This document shows, piece by piece, positions 15,446 through 24,759 of a stretch of DNA of 64,000 bases. The first letter of the stretch is position 1, and every line of letters starts with the position of its first letter. The notes below the pieces were generated by a model. That model was given only the letters and a program-made list of their open reading frames with translations, made no database searches and was not told the origin of the DNA. Both the position numbers and the translations under genes were made by a program. Source of the stretch: WQUF01 sp031549885 (lineage in GTDB: Bacteria > Bacillota > Clostridia > Clostridiales > Clostridiaceae); assembly GCA_031549885.1 (NCBI GenBank), contig JAVBPD010000037.1, positions 10,983 to 74,982 of the forward strand, written 5' to 3'.

Positions 15446-16543
15446 ATGACAGAGAAAATAAAGAAAATTGGTATTTTAACCGGTGGTGGAGATTGCCCAG
15501 GTCTTAATGCAGTAATAAGGGCTATAGTTAGAAAGGGCATTTTAAGATATGGTTATGAACTTATTGGATATAAATTTGGATATAGAGGCTTATATAATAA
15601 CGATTTTATACCATTAACATTAGATGCTGTTTCAGGTATTTTGCACAGAGGAGGAACCATTCTCTATAGTTCTAATAAAGATAATCTTTTTAATTACAAT
15701 GTTGAAGAAAATGGAGCAATAGTAAAAAAAGATGTTTCGGATGTGGCTGTAGAAAACTTAAAAAAAGAAAATATAGATGTTTTAGTAATAATCGGAGGAG
15801 ATGGAACTCTAACTTCAGCAAGAGATTTTGCTAGAAAAGGAGTTAAAGTAATAGGTGTGCCCAAGACTATAGACAATGATTTAGCTTGTACAGATGTAAC
15901 ATTTGGATTTAATACTGCAATTACTGTGGCAACAGAAGCTTTGGATAGACTTCATACAACAGCAGAGTCACATCATAGAATAATGATTTGTGAAGTTATG
16001 GGAAGAAATGCAGGGTGGATTGCACTTCATGCAGGTATTGCAGGTTCTGCAGATGTTATCTTAATTCCAGAAATACCTTTTAGCATTGACAAAGTAGTAG
16101 CAAAGATAAATGAAAGGGTAAAAGCTGGAAGATTATTTAGTATAATTTGCATATCAGAAGGAGCTAAAATATTAGGAGGAGATGTGGTAGTATCTAAAAT
16201 TGTGGAAGACAGCCCAGATCCAATAAGGCTTGGTGGAATTGCAAATGTACTTGCTGCAAAACTTGAAAAATTAATTACAGAGCATGAAATTAGAAGTACA
16301 ATACTAGGACATACTCAAAGAGGAGGTATAACAATTACTTATGATAGAATTTTGTCTACAAAGTATGGAGCAGGTGTTTTAGATTTAATAGATCAAGAAA
16401 AATTTGCACATATGGTAGCTTTGCAAAATGACATAATAACTCCTGTACCTCTTGAAGAAGTAATTGGAAAAAATAGATTTGTTGAACCTGATAATACACT
16501 TGTAAAAGTAGCTAAAGATATAGGAGTATGTTTTGGTGATTAA
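15446..16543 (+). CDS. pfkA: 6-phosphofructokinase (mixed-substrate / group III type)
   Basis: A 365-residue cytosolic enzyme phosphorylating fructose 6-phosphate to the 1,6-bisphosphate, the committing step of glycolysis. The N-terminal GILTGGGDCPGLNAVIRA is the nucleotide loop. Residues 117-121 read GGDGT (ATP-type glycine, as opposed to GGDD in PPi enzymes) while residues 139-145 read PKTIDND, with the lysine found in PPi-type and mixed enzymes. This pairing is the mark of the mixed group, most members of which use ATP. It is a single-gene unit and is longer than the 320-residue PfkA, so the organism may carry a classical PfkA elsewhere. Confidence 0.92.
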   Translation: MTEKIKKIGILTGGGDCPGLNAVIRAIVRKGILRYGYELIGYKFGYRGLYNNDFIPLTLDAVSGILHRGGTILYSSNKDNLFNYNVEENGAIVKKDVSDVAVENLKKENIDVLVIIGGDGTLTSARDFARKGVKVIGVPKTIDNDLACTDVTFGFNTAITVATEALDRLHTTAESHHRIMICEVMGRNAGWIALHAGIAGSADVILIPEIPFSIDKVVAKINERVKAGRLFSIICISEGAKILGGDVVVSKIVEDSPDPIRLGGIANVLAAKLEKLITEHEIRSTILGHTQRGGITITYDRILSTKYGAGVLDLIDQEKFAHMVALQNDIITPVPLEEVIGKNRFVEPDNTLVKVAKDIGVCFGD

Positions 16544-16563
16544 TAAGGAAATAAAAAAAGAAA

Positions 16564-16593
16564 GGGTAATACATTTTTGTAACTGTATTACCC
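16564..16593. terminator. Bidirectional terminator between pfkA and the LysR gene
   Basis: A perfect 10-bp stem (GGGTAATACA) with a 10-base loop. The A-run on its left gives U-rich RNA for the minus-strand LysR transcript, and TGTTTTG follows on the right. It overlaps the LysR stop codon. Confidence 0.75.
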
Positions 16594-17499
16594 TGTTTTG
16601 TGAAAATAAGATCTCATAAATTCTATAAAAATCTCAGAAATATGTGATAACATGAAGTCTTTTTTAAATATAAAATAAAAGTCTCTAGTTGGCATAGGAT
16701 GGGCTGTATGTATTTCCGTTATTAAATTTTGATCAATATATTGCTTTGCAGAAAGCTTAGAAACTATAGAAATACCTAGACCTTTATGTACAGCATGAAG
16801 AATGCTTTGAGTATTGTAAAAGGTTGATGAAACTTTCATGCTTTTATTACTAATATTTAATTCTTTAAAGAAATTTTCATATAATATTCTTGTACCTGAA
16901 CCTTGTTCTCTCATTACAAAGTATTCATTGTACATTAAATTTGAAATTTCCTCTTTATCTAAAAATTTGTTTTTAAATCTTTTTTCATTTGGAGCTATAA
17001 ATATGAGCTTATCTGACATAAAAGGCTCACAAAAGCATTTATTGCTTTCAAAATTAGTTCCAGAGATTCCAAATTCACATCTTTGTTTACAAATGCCATC
17101 TATTACATCCATGCTATCTGCTTGAATTACTTTAAATGAAATTCCAGGATATATTTTATGAAATTCTGCTAAAACTTCAGGTAAAATATACTGCGATGGT
17201 ACAGATGAAGCGAGTATATCGCTTTCTCCAGTAGCATGAGATGTAAGCTCTTTAAGTGAAAATATAGATTTATCCCTTAATACTAAAATATTTTTTGCAT
17301 ATTCGTAAAAAATTTTTCCGGCTTTTGTAGGGAATACTTCTTTTGTTGATCTAAATACTAATTGAGTTTTTAATTCTTTTTCTAAGGAAGTTATATAAGC
17401 GCTCACTGAAGGTTGAGATAAATATATTGCATCTGCTGCTTTTGAAAAGCTGCTTAAATTAACTACTTGTACAAAAGCTTCTAGTTGTTTAAACTCCAA
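16588..17499 (-). CDS. LysR-family transcriptional regulator (resembles the selenium-metabolism-associated type)
   Basis: I chose TTG 17499 (304 residues, starting MEFKQLEAFVQV) because GGAG lies 8 bases upstream and this is where LysR proteins begin; the longer open frame to 17568 adds residues foreign to the family. The N-terminal helix-turn-helix (residues 1-60, SFSKAADAIYLSQPSVSAYI) binds DNA; the rest is a periplasmic-binding-like effector domain. The N-terminal sequence closely resembles clostridial regulators annotated as selenium-metabolism associated, and CysL. It is divergent from the C_GCAxxG_C_C gene, 137 bases away, and probably regulates that pair. Confidence 0.88.
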   Translation of the reverse strand: MEFKQLEAFVQVVNLSSFSKAADAIYLSQPSVSAYITSLEKELKTQLVFRSTKEVFPTKAGKIFYEYAKNILVLRDKSIFSLKELTSHATGESDILASSVPSQYILPEVLAEFHKIYPGISFKVIQADSMDVIDGICKQRCEFGISGTNFESNKCFCEPFMSDKLIFIAPNEKRFKNKFLDKEEISNLMYNEYFVMREQGSGTRILYENFFKELNISNKSMKVSSTFYNTQSILHAVHKGLGISIVSKLSAKQYIDQNLITEIHTAHPMPTRDFYFIFKKDFMLSHISEIFIEFMRSYFHKTG

Positions 17500-17636
17500 T
17501 CTAACCACTCCATTATTATAATAAAAGCTGATAAAATATATTATATTTATTAATAAATGAAATTGCAACCTATGTTTATAAAATGTTACTATAATTAAGG
17601 TATTAATTATTTGTAAATATTAAAATGAGGTGGATT

Positions 17637-18116
17637 ATGATTAATGAAGTAAGCGTAAGAAAAGTTAAGGAAGATGCAGAAAATTTATATAGACAAGGGA
17701 AGTTTTTTTGTTCAGAAGCAATAGTGTCATCAATAAGGGATAATTTTAATTTAGATATGCCTAAAGAAATGATCTCTATGGCATCTGGTTTTCCAATAGG
17801 AATTGGAAGAAGTAAATGTTTATGTGGAGCTATTTCAGGTGGAGTAATGTGCATTGGCTATTTTTTTGGACGCACTGAAGGAGGAGATGCTAAAGTTAAT
17901 AGAACTTTAGAGCTTGCAAATGAACTTCAAGAAAGTTTTAAAAATAACCATAAAGTATTATGTTGCAAGGTATTAACAAAAGGTATGGATTTTCAAGCTA
18001 AAGAACATCTTAATCAGTGCGTTTCATTTACTGGAGAAATAGCCCAAAAAACTGCAGAGATAATAACAAGAGAGCTTGGTATAAAAAATACTGATGAAGG
18101 GGTAGAAATTGAATGA
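17637..18116 (+). CDS. C_GCAxxG_C_C family redox-type protein
   Basis: I chose ATG 17637 (GAGG at 17627-17630, 6 bases upstream) over the in-frame ATG at 17625, which lies inside the ribosome-binding region. The 159-residue protein has the conserved pattern of this family: Cys25 in FFCSEAI, then GFPIGIGRSKCLCGAISGGVMCIG, and later CCKVL and NQC. These cysteines suggest a disulfide or metal-based redox role, but the biochemical function is unknown. Its stop overlaps the next start (ATGA), so the two are translationally coupled. Confidence 0.82.
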   Translation: MINEVSVRKVKEDAENLYRQGKFFCSEAIVSSIRDNFNLDMPKEMISMASGFPIGIGRSKCLCGAISGGVMCIGYFFGRTEGGDAKVNRTLELANELQESFKNNHKVLCCKVLTKGMDFQAKEHLNQCVSFTGEIAQKTAEIITRELGIKNTDEGVEIE

Positions 18117-19051
18117 TAAAGAAAATACCTCTTCCTATAGCTGGTTTAATTTTAGCTATAGCAACTATGGGAAATATGTTTTCTTATTTTGGAAGTGGTT
18201 TAAGATATACCCTTGGAATTGTAGCTGGAATTTTATATATTCTTTTAATTTGTAAGATTGTTACTAATTTTAATTTGGTAAAAGAAGATTTAAACAATCC
18301 TGTTATTTTAACTGTAATAGGTACATTTGATATGGCTTTAATGGTTTTTGCAACATATTTAGCTTCATCTATAATGCCAATTGCAAAGATTTTATGGATA
18401 ATAGGAATTATTCTTCACATTATATTGATGATAAGTGTTGCAGTTAAATATATATTGAATTTTGATATTAAAAAGATGTTTGCAAGCTTTTTTGTTGCAT
18501 TTGTAGGTATAGTTGTGGCTAGTGTTACAGCACCAGTTTTTAAATATGGGCAAATTGGACAAGTTATTTTTTATGTTGGATTTGTTTTATATATTGTTTT
18601 AATTCCAATAATATTTTATAAAGTTTTTAAAATTAAAAATATTCCAGAAGCTTTATTGCCTACAAATATAATAATTGCAGCACCAGCTAGTTTGTGCCTT
18701 GCAGGCTATGTAAATTCATTTGGAGAGAAAGCAAATCCTTACTTTATATTAATTTTTGGTATTTTTGCAGTTTTAATGACAATTATTGGATTGTTATTTG
18801 TTCCAAAGGTTTTATTTAATAAATTTTTCCCAAGTTTTTCATCTCTTACTTTTCCATTTGTAATTAGCGCACTTGCTATGAGGCTTTCAAGTTTATTTTT
18901 ATTAAAAAATGAATCCTTTAAAATAGCGGGAACATTGTTTGGATATGTTTATAATATAGAAGCTGTACTTGCTGTGATATTTGTGGCTTTTGTATTAGTT
19001 AAATATTTAATGTTCATATTTCAACCATTAAAAAAATCAGTAGTAAGTTAA
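18113..19051 (+). CDS. TDT-family (TehA/SLAC1-like) anion transporter
   Basis: A 312-residue integral membrane protein with about ten helices, starting MIKKIPLPIAGLILAIATMGN, which is the typical opening of TDT proteins. The family includes the TehA channel, the malate carrier Mae1, plant SLAC1 and the fungal sulfite exporter SSU1. It is coupled to the cysteine-rich C_GCAxxG_C_C protein by a 4-base overlap. With the CysL-like regulator next door, export of a sulfur or selenium oxyanion is an attractive guess but not shown by the sequence. Confidence 0.82.
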   Translation: MIKKIPLPIAGLILAIATMGNMFSYFGSGLRYTLGIVAGILYILLICKIVTNFNLVKEDLNNPVILTVIGTFDMALMVFATYLASSIMPIAKILWIIGIILHIILMISVAVKYILNFDIKKMFASFFVAFVGIVVASVTAPVFKYGQIGQVIFYVGFVLYIVLIPIIFYKVFKIKNIPEALLPTNIIIAAPASLCLAGYVNSFGEKANPYFILIFGIFAVLMTIIGLLFVPKVLFNKFFPSFSSLTFPFVISALAMRLSSLFLLKNESFKIAGTLFGYVYNIEAVLAVIFVAFVLVKYLMFIFQPLKKSVVS

Positions 19052-19096
19052 AAAAATGGGGCTGCCTTCTTTATCTTAAGGGGTAGTCTCATTTTT
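19052..19096 (+). terminator. Terminator after the TDT transporter gene
   Basis: A 15-bp stem with three G-U pairs (19052-19066 with 19082-19096), ending in a T-run. Confidence 0.8.
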
Positions 19097-19163
19097 ATAT
19101 TGAAATTTTTAATAAATAGTATATCATTAAATCATTGAAAATATATAAAGGGGGGGATATTAA

Positions 19164-19904
19164 GTGATAAATACATGGTATCCTGAAATAAATTCTGATG
19201 TTTTACAAAAGCTTAAAATGCGTTATGAGGATTCACTAAAGGAAAACCAACATTCATCTTTTATAAAAGTATTTAATGATAAATTTAGATCAGAATATAT
19301 TTATAATACTAATGCAATAGAGGGCAACAAAATTTCAGAATACGATACAGCCTTTATAATAAATAGTCAAACTTTTTTATCAGAATACTCTGCTAAAGAT
19401 AACATGGAGGTTTTAGGAAGCAATAATGCCTGGAATTATGTGTTATCAAAGCCTGAAGTTAGCACTTACACATTAAAACAAATTCATAAAAGAATATTAT
19501 TTTTTGATGTTGAAAATGCTGGAGTATTTAGAAATATTCCTATTTATGTTGGAGATAAAAAAATGCTTAATGAGGATTTAATAGAGGAGGCAATAAGTAA
19601 GTTACTTAAGCCTTTAAAAAACATAGATATATTTAAAGAGGTTGCTGACTTTCACTTGAAATTTGAAAACATCCATCCCTTTGTAGATGGTAATGGCAGA
19701 ACTGGAAGGATGCTTATTAATTTACAACTGATCAGTAATGGTTTTCTTCCAGTGAATATAAAATTTAACGATGCAGGTAAATACTATAGGTGCTTTAGGC
19801 AGTATGATATTTCAGAGAAAAGAGGTATACAAGAAATGTTTAATTTACTTACAAAATATGAATATGAACAATTAATGGCATTTAATGAGCTTGTTAAAAA
19901 GTAA
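19164..19904 (+). CDS. Fic-domain protein (probable AMPylator, class II self-inhibited)
   Basis: A 246-residue protein from GTG 19164, with a G-rich ribosome-binding site. The catalytic motif HPFVDGNGRTGR is at residues 171-182; His171 is the general base and the GNGR loop binds the triphosphate of ATP. Fic enzymes usually transfer AMP to a target hydroxyl. Upstream, Thr49-x3-Glu53-Gly54 in TNAIEGN fits the inhibitory (S/T)xxxE(G/N) helix, and because it lies N-terminal to the core this is a class II, self-inhibited Fic protein. It stands alone and has no separate antitoxin gene. The target is unknown. Confidence 0.88.
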   Translation: MINTWYPEINSDVLQKLKMRYEDSLKENQHSSFIKVFNDKFRSEYIYNTNAIEGNKISEYDTAFIINSQTFLSEYSAKDNMEVLGSNNAWNYVLSKPEVSTYTLKQIHKRILFFDVENAGVFRNIPIYVGDKKMLNEDLIEEAISKLLKPLKNIDIFKEVADFHLKFENIHPFVDGNGRTGRMLINLQLISNGFLPVNIKFNDAGKYYRCFRQYDISEKRGIQEMFNLLTKYEYEQLMAFNELVKK

Positions 19905-20013
19905 GAAATGAACTTAAAAGGTAAGTACAAATTTGCCTTAAGTATATTAACTTTAAATGTGATATTAAATACTGCATTTTATAAATATAACTTTAAACCT
20001 ATTTATAAAAAAT

Positions 20014-20046
20014 AATCCAGATTTAGAATTTCTTCATATCTGGATT
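20014..20046 (-). terminator. Terminator of the oppBCDFA operon (minus strand)
   Basis: AATCCAGAT and its complement form a 9-bp stem with a 15-base loop; read on the minus strand it is followed by TATTTTTTATAAAT, the usual U-rich tail. A threefold near-repeat of TATATTTGTA lies between it and the gene end. Confidence 0.65.
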
Positions 20047-20071
20047 TGTATATATTTGTATATATTTGTAT

Positions 20072-21799
20072 TTATTTTTTATTTGATTTGTCAATATAAA
20101 CATTATTAAAATAAACAGCTCCTGTTGGAAGTATTGAGATATCACTAACATATGGTTTTATAGCCATAGGAAAAGTGCGAAAAAATATAGGTATTATAGG
20201 AGAATCATTAAAAAGAGTTGATTCACATTCCTTTAAAATACTTATTCTCTTTGCCTTGTCCAATTCTTTTTTAGAAGATTCTATTTTTTCATCATAAATT
20301 GGGTTGCTATAGCCTACTAAATTATCAGCATTTTTGCTATAAAATTCTTCTAAAAATGCATTAGCATCCATATATTTACCAAGTCTGCAATCTTCTGCAA
20401 TTACATATTGTTTATTTTCTTTATAGTTATCTTGCAAATTTTTAGAATCTATTAATTCTACATTAATTCCTAAATTATCTTTCCACATTGACTGAATTGC
20501 AACTGCAATATCTTTATCTATTTCATTTATACCAAATGTATACTTAAGAGATGGAAAGTTCTCACCATTTGCAAAGCCAGCTTCTTTTAAGAGAGATTTT
20601 GCTTTTTCAATATCGTTGTCATTAATATAGTTTTTATCGTTAAATTCCCTGCCTTTATCATCTTTTATTCCATAAGGTACAAAGGAAAGAGCTGGTTTTT
20701 CATGCGACATGGTTATAGCGTCAATAATGCTCTGCCTATCAATTGCCAAAGAAAGAGCTTTTCTAACCCTGGCATCTTTTAAAACTTTTGCACAATCAGG
20801 TTCATTTTCAGAAACATAGGAAGATTGATTTATTGATAAGTAATAGGTTCCAATATAAGGAAAAACCATAAATGAATTTTCATCTGTTAATTCCTTAATT
20901 GACGAAATAGGAAATTTATCCATACAATCTATTTCATTGTTTTTAAATGCTAAAACAGCATCATTTTCGTCATTTATCACTTTAAAAATTATTTCTTTAA
21001 GGCTTATGTTTTTAGAATTATAATAATTATCATTTTTTGATACTATTAATTCATTGTTTTTAGTCCATTTTTCTAGTTTAAAAGGCCCATTGGTAATACA
21101 AGTTTTAACATCATTGGTCCAAGAATCTGTTTTATCATCTACAATATCTTGTCGCAAGGGCATAAAAACTGAATTAGTTAAAAGCTCTAAAAAATAAGGT
21201 ATTGGATTTTCTAAAGTGATTTCTAAACTATAATCGTCAATAGCTTTAATTCCAACTTTGTCAAAAGTAACAAGTCCATTATAATAAGATTTAGCGTTTT
21301 TTATATTAAAAACTTCATCAATTAAAGCTGAATTTTTAAGGGACAATGTTCTTTCAATGGAATATATAAAGTCCTTTGATAAAACATTTTTTCCATCGCT
21401 CCATTTTGCATTTTTGTTTATTTTAAAATTGTAATTTAGTCCATCAGGAGAAATGCTAGGGAGAGATTCTGCAATGCCAGTAATTATATTGCCATCTTTA
21501 TCTAATGTGGTTAATCCTTCAAATAGTGCCCTTATTATGGTAGAATCACTACTTAATGAACTTAAGCTTGGGTCAATTGTTGGATCATTTGATATGCTCC
21601 AAATAAGTTTTTGTTCATCATTTCCTGAAGTTTTTATTTGAGTGGTATTTTTAACTTCTTCTTTGGATGTTGTTGTATTTTTTGAAGTAGTTGTGTTTTC
21701 GTTGTCAATATTATTCGCATCGCAGCTAGAAAATATCCCTACAATCATTGATAATACAATGATTAGTGGAATATACTTCTTTTTACCACTTTTAAACAT
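20072..21799 (-). CDS. oppA: Oligopeptide-binding lipoprotein OppA (SBP_bac_5)
   Basis: Start chosen at the ATG at 21799, 12 bases after GGAGGTAATT begins; the open frame extends 18 codons further but overlaps the ATPase gene and would spoil the signal peptide. The 575-residue protein has a lysine-rich n-region, hydrophobic core and lipobox FSSC, so the mature protein is a lipoprotein. A Thr/Lys/Asn-rich linker follows. Family 5 features include the segments WSISNDPTIDPSLSS, KWSDGKNVLSKDFIYSIERT and VRKALSLAIDRQSII. It is the last gene of the opp operon on the minus strand and delivers peptides to OppB/OppC. Confidence 0.94.
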   Translation of the reverse strand: MFKSGKKKYIPLIIVLSMIVGIFSSCDANNIDNENTTTSKNTTTSKEEVKNTTQIKTSGNDEQKLIWSISNDPTIDPSLSSLSSDSTIIRALFEGLTTLDKDGNIITGIAESLPSISPDGLNYNFKINKNAKWSDGKNVLSKDFIYSIERTLSLKNSALIDEVFNIKNAKSYYNGLVTFDKVGIKAIDDYSLEITLENPIPYFLELLTNSVFMPLRQDIVDDKTDSWTNDVKTCITNGPFKLEKWTKNNELIVSKNDNYYNSKNISLKEIIFKVINDENDAVLAFKNNEIDCMDKFPISSIKELTDENSFMVFPYIGTYYLSINQSSYVSENEPDCAKVLKDARVRKALSLAIDRQSIIDAITMSHEKPALSFVPYGIKDDKGREFNDKNYINDNDIEKAKSLLKEAGFANGENFPSLKYTFGINEIDKDIAVAIQSMWKDNLGINVELIDSKNLQDNYKENKQYVIAEDCRLGKYMDANAFLEEFYSKNADNLVGYSNPIYDEKIESSKKELDKAKRISILKECESTLFNDSPIIPIFFRTFPMAIKPYVSDISILPTGAVYFNNVYIDKSNKK

Positions 21800-21815
21800 A
21801 ATTACCTCCGATTTT

Positions 21816-22793
21816 TTAGTTAAATAAATGACATGAAACAAAGTGGTTTTCACCCATATTTTTTAATTCTGGCGAAATTTCTTTGCAAATATTTTTAACA
21901 TATTTACATCTGCTTTTAAATTTGCAACCAGGAGGGGGATCCATAGAAGAAGGAATTTCACCCTCAATTATTTGCCTTTTAATTTTTAAAAGCTTATCTG
22001 GATCCGGAATTGGTATCACAGATAGTAGTGATTTTGTATATGGATGCATTGGGTTTTTATACAATTCATTACTCCTTGCAAGTTCCACTAAATTTCCTAA
22101 ATACATAACTCCAACTCTATTTGAAATGTGCTTAACCATAGATAAATCATGAGCTATAAATAAATACGTTAAACTAAAATTATTTTGAAGATCTTCAAGC
22201 ATATTTACAATTTGAGCTTGTATTGATACATCTAATGCTGAAATAGGTTCATCACAAATGATGAATTTAGGCTCTACTGATAGTGCCCTGGCAATGCCAA
22301 TTCTTTGCCTCTGACCTCCTGAAAATTCATGAGGGTATCTTGAAGCATGATTATTGTTAAGTCCAACAAGATTTAAGATGTTTAATATTCTTTCATTCTT
22401 TTCACTTGTTTTCATTTCTTTTTTTAAAGTAAGTGCTTCCCCAATTATTTCTGATATGGTCATTCGTGGATCAAGTGAAGCATAAGGATCTTGAAATATC
22501 ATCTGCATGTCTTTTCTAAAAGGAATCATTTGTGAATTGTTTAGATTTTCTATATTTTGTCCTTGAAAAATTATTTCACCAAAGGTTGGTTCATATAATT
22601 TTATAATAGTCCTTCCTAAGGTTGTTTTGCCACAACCTGATTCTCCCACAAGGCCTAATGTTTCACCTTTTTCAATATAAAAAGATACATCATCAACAGC
22701 CTTTACTAAACTTTGTTTTTTTGAAAATATTTTCTTTTTAACAGGAAAGTATTTTTTTAAATGCTTAATTTCTACCAGTATTTCTTTATTCAT
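21816..22793 (-). CDS. oppF: Oligopeptide ABC transporter ATPase OppF
   Basis: A 325-residue ATPase with Walker A GESGCGKTT, Q-loop IFQDPYASLDP, signature FSGGQRQRIGIARAL, Walker B FIICDEPISALD and switch histidine in FIAHDLSMVKH, which unlike the paralogue at 5240 is canonical. The C-terminal peptide-transporter extension carries CKFKSRCKYVKNIC. Its start overlaps the oppD stop by 4 bases. It energises peptide import as a heterodimer with OppD. Confidence 0.95.
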   Translation of the reverse strand: MNKEILVEIKHLKKYFPVKKKIFSKKQSLVKAVDDVSFYIEKGETLGLVGESGCGKTTLGRTIIKLYEPTFGEIIFQGQNIENLNNSQMIPFRKDMQMIFQDPYASLDPRMTISEIIGEALTLKKEMKTSEKNERILNILNLVGLNNNHASRYPHEFSGGQRQRIGIARALSVEPKFIICDEPISALDVSIQAQIVNMLEDLQNNFSLTYLFIAHDLSMVKHISNRVGVMYLGNLVELARSNELYKNPMHPYTKSLLSVIPIPDPDKLLKIKRQIIEGEIPSSMDPPPGCKFKSRCKYVKNICKEISPELKNMGENHFVSCHLFN

Positions 22794-23800
22794 CTTTTGA
22801 TTTCCTTTACTGCTGGATTTTTTATCTTAGGTGCTTTAGCATGGTTTAAAAAGCAAGCTGATTTATGGCCATTTTCTATTTCAAATTCCTCTGGAATTTG
22901 GTTTAAACATATGTTCATCGTATAATCGCATCTTGGGGCAAAAGGGCATCCTTTTGGTGGATCAATTAAATCCGGAGGGCTGCCATAAATAGGAACAAGC
23001 CTCTTTTTAGTTTCATCATTTATATCTGGAATGCTTTTCAATAATCCCCAAGTATAAGGGTGTCTAGATCTATAAAAAATGTCTCTTATTGATCCTTTTT
23101 CCACAATAATACCACCATACATTACATATATTTTTGAACATACATCTGCTACAACTCCAAGATCGTGGGTTATTAAAATGAGAGACATGTTTGTTTTTTC
23201 TTTTAAATCTTTCATTAAATTTAATATTTGAGCTTGTATAGTTACATCAAGGGCAGTAGTTGGTTCATCTGCAATTAAAAGTTTAGGATTACAGCTCATT
23301 GCCATAGCTATCATAGCTCTCTGTCTCATTCCTCCTGAAAACTCATGAGGATATTGTTTCATCCTTCTTTCACTGTTTGAAATTCCAACAAGATCAAGCA
23401 ATCCAATTGCTCTTTTAAATGATTCATTTTTATTCATGTGTTTATGCTTTTTAATTGGTTCTGTAAGTTGAAATCCAACAGAAAATACAGGATTTAATGA
23501 AGTCATAGGGTCTTGAAAAATCATAGCAATTTCATTTCCTCTTATTTTTTCCATTTCCTTTTCAGGAAGTTTTGATAAGTTTTTATCGTTAAAGATAATA
23601 TTGCCAGATATGTTGCAATTAGAACCTAAAAGGCCTAAAATTGACATCATGGTTACACTTTTTCCGCTTCCAGATTCACCAACAATACCAACAGCTTCTC
23701 CTTCATTTATATCCATAGATATTCCTCTAACTGCTTGAACATTTCCTAAATGAGTTGAGAAAGTTACCTTTAAATCGTTAATTTCTAATAATTTTTTCAT
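22790..23800 (-). CDS. oppD: Oligopeptide ABC transporter ATPase OppD
   Basis: A 336-residue ATPase: Walker A GESGSGKS, Q-loop IFQDPMTSLNP, signature FSGGMRQRAMIAMAM, Walker B LLIADEPTTALD, switch LITHDLG. The oligopeptide-specific C-terminal part includes YGSPPDLIDPPKGCPFAPRC. It lies 7 bases after oppC and overlaps oppF by 4 bases, so translation is coupled. Confidence 0.95.
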   Translation of the reverse strand: MKKLLEINDLKVTFSTHLGNVQAVRGISMDINEGEAVGIVGESGSGKSVTMMSILGLLGSNCNISGNIIFNDKNLSKLPEKEMEKIRGNEIAMIFQDPMTSLNPVFSVGFQLTEPIKKHKHMNKNESFKRAIGLLDLVGISNSERRMKQYPHEFSGGMRQRAMIAMAMSCNPKLLIADEPTTALDVTIQAQILNLMKDLKEKTNMSLILITHDLGVVADVCSKIYVMYGGIIVEKGSIRDIFYRSRHPYTWGLLKSIPDINDETKKRLVPIYGSPPDLIDPPKGCPFAPRCDYTMNICLNQIPEEFEIENGHKSACFLNHAKAPKIKNPAVKEIKR

Positions 23801-23807
23801 AAAACAC

Positions 23808-24737
23808 CTACTTTCTCATTTTAGGATCAAGAGAATCTCTTAAACCATCACCTAGAAAATTAAATGCAAGCATAGTTAAACTAAGCGCAAGTGCAGGAAA
23901 AAGAAGCTGATATGGATATTTAGTCAATGTCTGAACAGCGTCTGATGCTAAAGTTCCCCAGGATGCTTTAGGAGCTTGTATTCCAAGGCCTAAATAACTT
24001 AAAAAAGATTCTAAAAAAATTGCTTGGGGTATCATAAGAGTTGCTGTGACAATAATTGGTCCCATACTGTTTGGAATTAAGTGCTTAAACAATATTTTTG
24101 CATTTGAAATGCCAAGTGTCCTTGCAGCAAGAACAAATTCTTGATTTTTAAGCGTTAAAACCTCACCTCTTACAATTCTTGCCATGTTTATCCAATATGA
24201 TATTATAAGCGCTATTATAATAGTTGTAAAGCCTGGATTGAAAACTATTCCTAATAATATAACAATTATCATGGTTGGTATAGAGTAAAGTATATCAATG
24301 ACTCTCATCATGACAAGATCAACCATGCCACCAAGATAACCTGCTATTCCACCATATATGATTCCAATTAAGAAGTTTAAAAGAGTGCCTAGGAAAGCTA
24401 CAGAAAGTGAATATCTAGCACCATACATAACTCTTACAAATATGTCCCTTCCTAATCTATCTGTTCCAAATAAATGGTATATATTTGGAAATTTATTCAC
24501 ATTATCAAGATTTTGTTTTACATAGTTGTAGCCAAAGAATCCCCATATAAAAGGAACAAAAATAGCACAAAATGTAATAATAATTATAAAAATAAGTCCA
24601 GCAATAGCAAGCTTATTTTTAGAAAATCTTAACCGTATATCTTGCCAATAGGTTAAACTTGGTCTGACTATTTTAACTAAACTTGCATTTTTTATTTCTA
24701 CAAATTTGAAAGAATCATCTGTTTCATTGTAATTCAT
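23808..24737 (-). CDS. oppC: Oligopeptide ABC transporter permease OppC
   Basis: A 309-residue channel protein. A cytosolic N-terminus of about 40 residues precedes the first helix; LFGTDRLGRDIFVRVMYGAR is the OppC/DppC signature after it, and the EAA loop reads QEFVLAARTLGISNAKILFKH. About six membrane helices. It follows oppB by 22 bases and precedes oppD by 7. Confidence 0.94.
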   Translation of the reverse strand: MNYNETDDSFKFVEIKNASLVKIVRPSLTYWQDIRLRFSKNKLAIAGLIFIIIITFCAIFVPFIWGFFGYNYVKQNLDNVNKFPNIYHLFGTDRLGRDIFVRVMYGARYSLSVAFLGTLLNFLIGIIYGGIAGYLGGMVDLVMMRVIDILYSIPTMIIVILLGIVFNPGFTTIIIALIISYWINMARIVRGEVLTLKNQEFVLAARTLGISNAKILFKHLIPNSMGPIIVTATLMIPQAIFLESFLSYLGLGIQAPKASWGTLASDAVQTLTKYPYQLLFPALALSLTMLAFNFLGDGLRDSLDPKMRK

Positions 24738-24759
24738 AACTATGTATCCCCCTATAATT

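Noticed and set aside
20046..20075. Short tandem near-repeat of TATATTTGTA
   Set aside because: Three AT-rich units between a terminator and a gene end are probably simple-sequence slippage, not a functional array.
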